A stretch of DNA of 26,890 nucleotides from JAWPNA01 sp045402695 (GTDB taxonomy: Bacteria > Acidobacteriota > Polarisedimenticolia > JACPZX01 > DASXTC01): the NCBI GenBank assembly GCA_045402695.1, contig JAWPNA010000149.1, positions 1-26,890 of the forward strand, in the 5' to 3' direction. The notes under the pieces were generated by a model. The model did not search any database. It was not told where the DNA came from and saw only the letters and a list, made by a program, of their open reading frames with translations. Positions 22,245 through 26,890 of this stretch are shown here, in pieces. Position 1 is the first letter of the stretch. Every line of letters starts with the position of its first letter. The position numbers and the translations under genes were made by a program.

Positions 22245-24521
22245 GTGAACCACCTCCTGGATCAACTGAACGAGCAGCAACGCGATGCCGTGCTCGCCAC
22301 CGAAGGGCCCGTGCTCGTCATCGCGGGCGCCGGCTCGGGCAAGACGCGCGTTCTGACCTGCCGCACCGCATGGCTGATCCGCTCTTGTGGCGTGGCGCCA
22401 GAACAGATCGTGGCGGTCACCTTCACCAACAAGGCGGCATCGGAGATGAAGGACCGGATCGCCGACCTACTGGACGGCGAGCCGCGAGGCATCCGCATGG
22501 GGACTTTCCACTCCCTGTGCCTGCGCATCCTCAGGGTCGAGGCCGAGCGTCTCGGCTACCTCAGGCGGTTCGTCGTGTACGACACGTCCGATCAGGCTGC
22601 CGTGATGAAGGACATAGTCTCCGATCTCAACCTCGACCCGAACCAGCATCCCCCCAAGGCGCTGCTGTCGCGGATCAGCGCGGCCCGCAACCGCTTCGTG
22701 TCCCCGACGGAGATCGCCTCGGCGCTCAAGGGAGCTGGCGGAGACACGCTGTGGCGCGTGCACGAGGCGTATGCGGAGAAGCTGCGATCGGCCAACGCGA
22801 TGGACTTCGACGATCTGATCCTCAACGCGTTGTACCTTTTCGAGCGGCACCCCGACGTGGAGCGACGGTACCAGGAGCAGATCCGCTATGTCCTGGTGGA
22901 CGAGTTCCAGGACACCAACAGGCCGCAATACGCGCTGGTGTCGCGCCTGGCCGCGGGCACCAGGAACCTGTGCGTCGTGGGCGACGACGCGCAGTCGATC
23001 TACCGTTTCCGCGGGGCCGAGGTGGGCAACATCCTGCGGTTCACGGAGGACTACCCCGGCGCGCGCACGATCCAGCTCACGCGCAACTACCGATCCAGCG
23101 CACGGATCCTCGAGGCCGCCGGCGACGTCATTCGCCACAATCGCGTGAGGATCGACAAGGAGCTGTGGACCGACAGCGGCGAGGGGCATCTCATCACCTA
23201 CCTGCAGGCGGCCGACGACAGGGACGAGTCGCTGTTCGTGGCCGATCAGATCCGGGGACTGCGGCGCGAGCCGCGCGACGGCGTGGATCTCTCCGACATC
23301 GCCGTGCTGTACCGCACCAACGCCCAGTCGCGCCTCATCGAGGAGGCGCTGATGAACGCGGGGCTCGCCTACCGCATCTACGGCGGCCTGCGGTTCTACG
23401 ATCGCAAGGAGATAAAAGACCTGCTCGCCTACCTGAGGCTCGCGGCGAATCCGGCCGATGATGTGTCCCTGCGGCGTGTGCTCAATGTACCGCCGCGTGG
23501 CCTGGGCAAGGTGGCGTCAGACGCGCTCGAGGAGGCGGCGCGCGCCGAGGGGGTGACTCTGTACGCATCCGTGGAGCGCGCGGCGGCGCACGAGCAACAG
23601 GATCGCTCCACGCGGGCGCTGCGGTCGCTGGTCGAGCTGATGTCGGACCTGCGGGCGAGGGCCGAAGCCTCGGAACCCACATCATCCTTGATCACCGAGC
23701 TGGTGGACCGCCTCAAGTACGCGGAGCACCTGCGCCGCGCCGAGGCTGGAGACGCCGAGTCGCGCATCGAGAACGTTGGGCAGCTCATCGCCGCCGCCAA
23801 GGAGCGGGAAAGCTACGGCGAGTTCGACCTGCAGGCGTTCCTGGATGGAGCGGCGCTGGTGTCGGACGTCGAGTCGGTCACCGGGGGGCCGGGCGTGAAC
23901 CTGATGACGCTGCACTGTGCCAAGGGGCTGGAGTTTCCCGCGGTCTTCATGGTGGGAATGGAGGAGAGACTTTTCCCGCACCTGAGGTCGGTCGAAGCCG
24001 AGAACCACCGCGAGGAGATCGAGGAGGAGCGCCGACTCTGCTACGTCGGGATGACACGCGCGAAGAAGCGGCTGTTCCTGTCATGCGCCCGGCAGCGGCG
24101 GTCGTTCGGAACCATGGTGTCCAACGAGCCCTCACGGTTCATCTCCGAGGTCGGCCCGGGGCTGCTCGACGACCTGACGCCCAACTGGGAGCAAGCGCGG
24201 CAGGTCTCCTCCTGGCGCACCTCGTACTCCTCCTATTCGTACGGCGCGCGCCCGAAGCGCGGTTCGCGAGCGTCCTTCCTGCAGACCGCTCTGGGGGACG
24301 AGGACATCAGCGTCCATCCCGAGGAGGAAGCATCGGAGATCGGGGACAAGGCGGTAAGCCTGAGGGTCGGCATGAAGGTCTTCCACTCCGTCTTCGGCTA
24401 TGGGGAGGTGGAGCGCCTCGAAGGGGACGGAGAGAAGCAGAAGGCCACGGTGAAGTTCTCCGGCTGGGGACGCAAGAAGCTGATGACCCACTACGCCAAC
24501 CTCCAGCGGGCCGGCTCGTGA
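22245..24521 (+). CDS. pcrA: ATP-dependent 3'-5' DNA helicase, UvrD/PcrA type
   Basis: 758 residues, standard for this superfamily 1A helicase, which unwinds DNA in nucleotide-excision and mismatch repair and removes RecA filaments. Helicase motifs in order: Q motif LNEQQRDAV (8-16), Walker A GAGSGKT (28-34), Ia VTFTNKAASEM, II VLVDEFQDTN, III VVGDDAQSIYRFRGAE, IV TRNYRSS, V LMTLHCAKGLEFPAVF and VI RRLCYVGMTRAKKRL. A C-terminal Tudor-like domain (GMKVFHSVFGYGEVERLEG) links it to PcrA/UvrD rather than Rep. GTG start with GGAAGGG upstream. The stop overlaps the GTG of the glycosyltransferase. Confidence 0.96.
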   Translation: MNHLLDQLNEQQRDAVLATEGPVLVIAGAGSGKTRVLTCRTAWLIRSCGVAPEQIVAVTFTNKAASEMKDRIADLLDGEPRGIRMGTFHSLCLRILRVEAERLGYLRRFVVYDTSDQAAVMKDIVSDLNLDPNQHPPKALLSRISAARNRFVSPTEIASALKGAGGDTLWRVHEAYAEKLRSANAMDFDDLILNALYLFERHPDVERRYQEQIRYVLVDEFQDTNRPQYALVSRLAAGTRNLCVVGDDAQSIYRFRGAEVGNILRFTEDYPGARTIQLTRNYRSSARILEAAGDVIRHNRVRIDKELWTDSGEGHLITYLQAADDRDESLFVADQIRGLRREPRDGVDLSDIAVLYRTNAQSRLIEEALMNAGLAYRIYGGLRFYDRKEIKDLLAYLRLAANPADDVSLRRVLNVPPRGLGKVASDALEEAARAEGVTLYASVERAAAHEQQDRSTRALRSLVELMSDLRARAEASEPTSSLITELVDRLKYAEHLRRAEAGDAESRIENVGQLIAAAKERESYGEFDLQAFLDGAALVSDVESVTGGPGVNLMTLHCAKGLEFPAVFMVGMEERLFPHLRSVEAENHREEIEEERRLCYVGMTRAKKRLFLSCARQRRSFGTMVSNEPSRFISEVGPGLLDDLTPNWEQARQVSSWRTSYSSYSYGARPKRGSRASFLQTALGDEDISVHPEEEASEIGDKAVSLRVGMKVFHSVFGYGEVERLEGDGEKQKATVKFSGWGRKKLMTHYANLQRAGS

Positions 24522-25699
24522 CCCCGGGCCCACCCGGACCTTCCCCCGACCTCGATGTCTCGGTGGTGATCCCCTGCCTCGACGAGGAGGCCACCGTCGG
24601 GTCGTGCGTGACCAAGGCCCGCCGCGCGCTCGACAGGCTCGGAGTGCGCGGCGAGGTGATCGTGGTGGACAACGGTTCGACCGACCGATCCGCCTCGGTG
24701 GCGGCGGCCGCGGGCGCCCGCGTGGTGGCCGAGCCCCGCCGCGGCTACGGGCAGGCGTACTTGGCGGGGTTCGAGCACGCCAGGGGGCGCTACCTGATCA
24801 TCGGCGACGCCGACGACACGTATGACTTCTCGGATCTGTCCGGCTTCATCGAGCCGCTGCGCGCCGGCTACGACATGGTGATGGGCACCCGTCTGAGGGG
24901 GCGCATCGAACCGGGGGCGATGCCGTGGCATCACCGCTATGTCGGCGTGCCGATCCTGTCGGCGATCCTCAACTTCCTGTTCAAGGCCAAGGTGTCGGAC
25001 GCGCACTGCGGAATGAGATCGCTCACCGTGGAGGCGGCGCGCGCGCTGGGACTGCGCTCCACGGGGATGGAATTCGCCTCCGAGATGATCATCAAAGCGG
25101 CGCGCGGCCGCATGCGCATCGCCGAGATCCCGATCACCTTGCACAAGGGGGGCCGCATCGGCCGGCCCCACCTGCGGTCGTTCCGCGATGGGTGGAGGCA
25201 CCTCAAGATGATGTTCATGCTCAGCCCCACCCACCTGTTCGTCGTCCCCGGAGCGGGACTGTTTCTCCTGGGCGTGATCCTGATCGCGGCGGTCGCCCCG
25301 GGGCCGCTGACCATCGGAGGCCTGCTGATCGACTACCACTGGATGATCCTGGGGAGCCTGCTGGCCGTGCTGGGATTCAACATCCTCAACATCGGCTTCT
25401 TCGCGCGCATCTTCGCGCTCACCGAGGGGTTCGAACCCGAGGATCGTCTGCTGGCACGGATGTTCGGGTGGTTCAACCTGGAACGAGGGCTGGTCGCGGG
25501 CGCGGCGCTGACGCTGGCGGGGTTCGCGGTGAACCTGAGGATCCTGTACGACTGGATCCGGATGGGGTTCTCGTTCGGCGGCGAGGTGCGCATCAGGCCA
25601 GCGCTCCTCGCGTTGACGCTGATGGCGCTCGGCGTGCAGATCTTCTTCTCTTCGTTCTTCTACAGCATCCTCGGCACGGGCAGGAGGCCGCCGAAGTGA
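24518..25699 (+). CDS. GT2 family glycosyltransferase with C-terminal membrane helices
   Basis: 393 residues from a GTG overlapping the pcrA stop (GTGA). The N-terminal 230 residues are a GT-A domain: VSVVIPCLDEEATVGSC, VIVVDNGSTDRS (nucleotide-sugar binding), YLIIGDADDTYDFSDL with the metal-binding DxD-type motif, and SDAHCGMRSLTVEAA. From about 240 to the end there are four hydrophobic segments (GLFLLGVILIAAV, MILGSLLAVLGF, LVAGAALTLAGFAV, LLALTLMALGVQIFF). This matches polyprenyl-phosphate sugar transferases of the dolichol-P-glucose/mannose synthase type, which load a sugar on a lipid carrier at the inner membrane. The sugar is unknown. The membrane glycosyltransferase downstream is a plausible user of the product. 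Confidence 0.88.
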   Translation: MTPGPPGPSPDLDVSVVIPCLDEEATVGSCVTKARRALDRLGVRGEVIVVDNGSTDRSASVAAAAGARVVAEPRRGYGQAYLAGFEHARGRYLIIGDADDTYDFSDLSGFIEPLRAGYDMVMGTRLRGRIEPGAMPWHHRYVGVPILSAILNFLFKAKVSDAHCGMRSLTVEAARALGLRSTGMEFASEMIIKAARGRMRIAEIPITLHKGGRIGRPHLRSFRDGWRHLKMMFMLSPTHLFVVPGAGLFLLGVILIAAVAPGPLTIGGLLIDYHWMILGSLLAVLGFNILNIGFFARIFALTEGFEPEDRLLARMFGWFNLERGLVAGAALTLAGFAVNLRILYDWIRMGFSFGGEVRIRPALLALTLMALGVQIFFSSFFYSILGTGRRPPK

Positions 25700-26890
25700 G
25701 GCCGGCTGCTTCGCCTCCGCCTTCGCGGCGGTGGCTGATGCCGGCGGCCGTCATCGCCCTGGCGCTGGTGGCGCGCCTGACCCACCTGGCCGTCATCAGG
25801 AACCACCCCTTCTACGACCTGCACACCATTTGGGAAGAATCGGACATGCACCAGTATGTGGCCTGGGCGGGCCACCTGACCGGTGGGGACTGGCTCGACG
25901 AGGACACGTTCCGCCCCTACTTCCGCTGGCAGCAAGGCATCGCATCGCCCGGCGTCTGGAACTCCTGGTACGGGGCCCACGTCTACTACCAGCCGCCGCT
26001 CTACACCTACCTGCTGGCCGCCACTTTGGCCCTGACCAACAGCCTCGATGCCTTCCGCGTGGGACAGATCGTGCTGGGAGCGATCAACTGCGCCCTGATC
26101 TCGTTGCTCGGCTCGCGCCTGCACGGCCGGGCCGCCGGGTGGATCGCCGGGCTGGGGGCGGCCGTCTACGCTCCGTTCATCCTGTACGACGCGGAGATCC
26201 TTCGCGGCACGGTCGTGATGACGACGCAGCTCCTGCTCTTGCTCGCCCTTGCGCGCGGGCACGAGGGCGAGGGCACGGAGCATCCGCGGTGGGGACGCGC
26301 GGCCGCCTGGGCCGGCCTGGCGTTCGGCATCGCGTATCTGACCGACCCTGCCATCCTGCTGTTCGCCCCTATGGCGCTGCTGTGGATCTGGTGGTCGGCC
26401 GGACATGCCGGTGGCCAGACGCCACTGCGCGCGCTGCGGGCCCCGGCGCTGTTCGTGGCCGGAATCCTGACCGCCCTCGTTCCTCTCGTGGCGCGCAACG
26501 CGGCGGTGGGCGCGCCGTTGTTCTCGATCACCACGCGAGGACCGTTGGCCTTCGTGATGGGCAACGCGCCCGACGCGCGCCCGGCCGGGGTTTTCATCCC
26601 GCCCTCGACCGGCAGCATCCTGGGCAACGCCGGCTACGGCATGCTGGGGACGATCCGGGGCACGCTGCGCCTGTACAACGGAGATTACGCCCCGCTGCTG
26701 GCCAAGCAATGGGAGAAGGCGCGGGCCCTGTGGGGATCGTACGAAGTGTCCGACAACCCCAGCTTCTATTATGCGGCGCGCGTGTCGCCGGTGGTGCGGT
26801 ACGGGTTGCGCTTCCTGCCCGTGGCGGCGTTTGGGCTGGTGGGGCTGGGCCTCACGCTGCTGCCGGCATCGAGGGACCCGCGAGTCGCGC
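25696..26890 (+). CDS. GT39-like (GT-C fold) membrane glycosyltransferase, 3' end outside window
   Basis: The GTG at 25696 overlaps the stop of the GT2 gene, and the frame is open to the edge (398 codons). A first membrane helix (about residues 14-33) is followed by an outer loop with acidic residues (EESDMHQYVAWAGHLTGGDW) and the segment HVYYQPPLYTYLLAA, the usual start of family 39 / ArnT-like transferases that take sugars from polyprenyl phosphate donors. Many further helices follow (about 105-125, 140-160, 205-235, 250-270) and a soluble loop begins near 290. Together with the GT2 gene it suggests glycosylation of lipid or protein on the outer face of the inner membrane. Acceptor unknown; a hexose- versus aminosugar-specific role cannot be told from the part present. 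Confidence 0.75.
   Translation, partial: MRPAASPPPSRRWLMPAAVIALALVARLTHLAVIRNHPFYDLHTIWEESDMHQYVAWAGHLTGGDWLDEDTFRPYFRWQQGIASPGVWNSWYGAHVYYQPPLYTYLLAATLALTNSLDAFRVGQIVLGAINCALISLLGSRLHGRAAGWIAGLGAAVYAPFILYDAEILRGTVVMTTQLLLLLALARGHEGEGTEHPRWGRAAAWAGLAFGIAYLTDPAILLFAPMALLWIWWSAGHAGGQTPLRALRAPALFVAGILTALVPLVARNAAVGAPLFSITTRGPLAFVMGNAPDARPAGVFIPPSTGSILGNAGYGMLGTIRGTLRLYNGDYAPLLAKQWEKARALWGSYEVSDNPSFYYAARVSPVVRYGLRFLPVAAFGLVGLGLTLLPASRDPRVA

Overview
The window is 26.9 kb of dense, GC-rich bacterial DNA. Genes are packed into short-gap or overlapping runs (many ATGA or GTGA junctions), and GTG or TTG starts are common. No tRNA, rRNA, CRISPR array, transposase or phage gene was seen. Exported proteins with signal peptides, an MscS channel, a TldD/TldE pair and a regulator of sigma-54-activator ancestry suggest a Gram-negative-type, probably environmental, bacterium. 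The folK - deoxynucleoside kinase - panB - panC - panD order recalls Acidobacteriota and deltaproteobacterial-type genomes, but that is from memory and the phylum cannot be fixed from sequence alone.

Layout. (1) 1-1728, minus: an unknown exported protein followed by an AI-2E family (PerM-like) membrane protein that runs off the left edge. (2) 1925-10107, plus: an MscS channel, a small exported protein, folD, coaE, tldD, tldE (pmbA) and an aberrant AAA+/Fis protein. (3) 10152-17055, minus: read 5' to 3' this is folK, a two-gene restriction-modification cassette, a deoxynucleoside kinase, panB, panC, panD and an AlkD-like DNA glycosylase. (4) 17163-26890, plus: a strong sigma-70-like promoter, a frameshifted TPR gene, glmR (yvcK), glmU, glmS, pcrA/uvrD, a GT2 glycosyltransferase and a GT39-like membrane glycosyltransferase cut by the right edge.

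Functional themes. Pantothenate synthesis (panBCD) and the last CoA step (coaE) lie within 8 kb on opposite strands. Two folate genes, folD and folK, are also present. The UDP-GlcNAc branch is grouped: glmS makes glucosamine-6-P, glmU makes UDP-GlcNAc, and glmR belongs to the UDP-GlcNAc-binding family that adjusts GlmS in Bacillus.

The most unusual items are: a lower-GC methyltransferase plus candidate endonuclease cassette set into the folK/pan operon, with an endonuclease of a family I do not recognise; a bacterial enhancer-binding-protein homologue that has lost the GAFTGA loop, the receiver aspartate and the usual Walker B Asp-Glu; a CoaE with arginine in place of the P-loop lysine; a folK with no ordinary start codon; a one-base frameshift in the TPR gene; and a near-consensus promoter placed so that the deoxynucleoside kinase mRNA would be leaderless. 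Most of the rest is ordinary housekeeping sequence.
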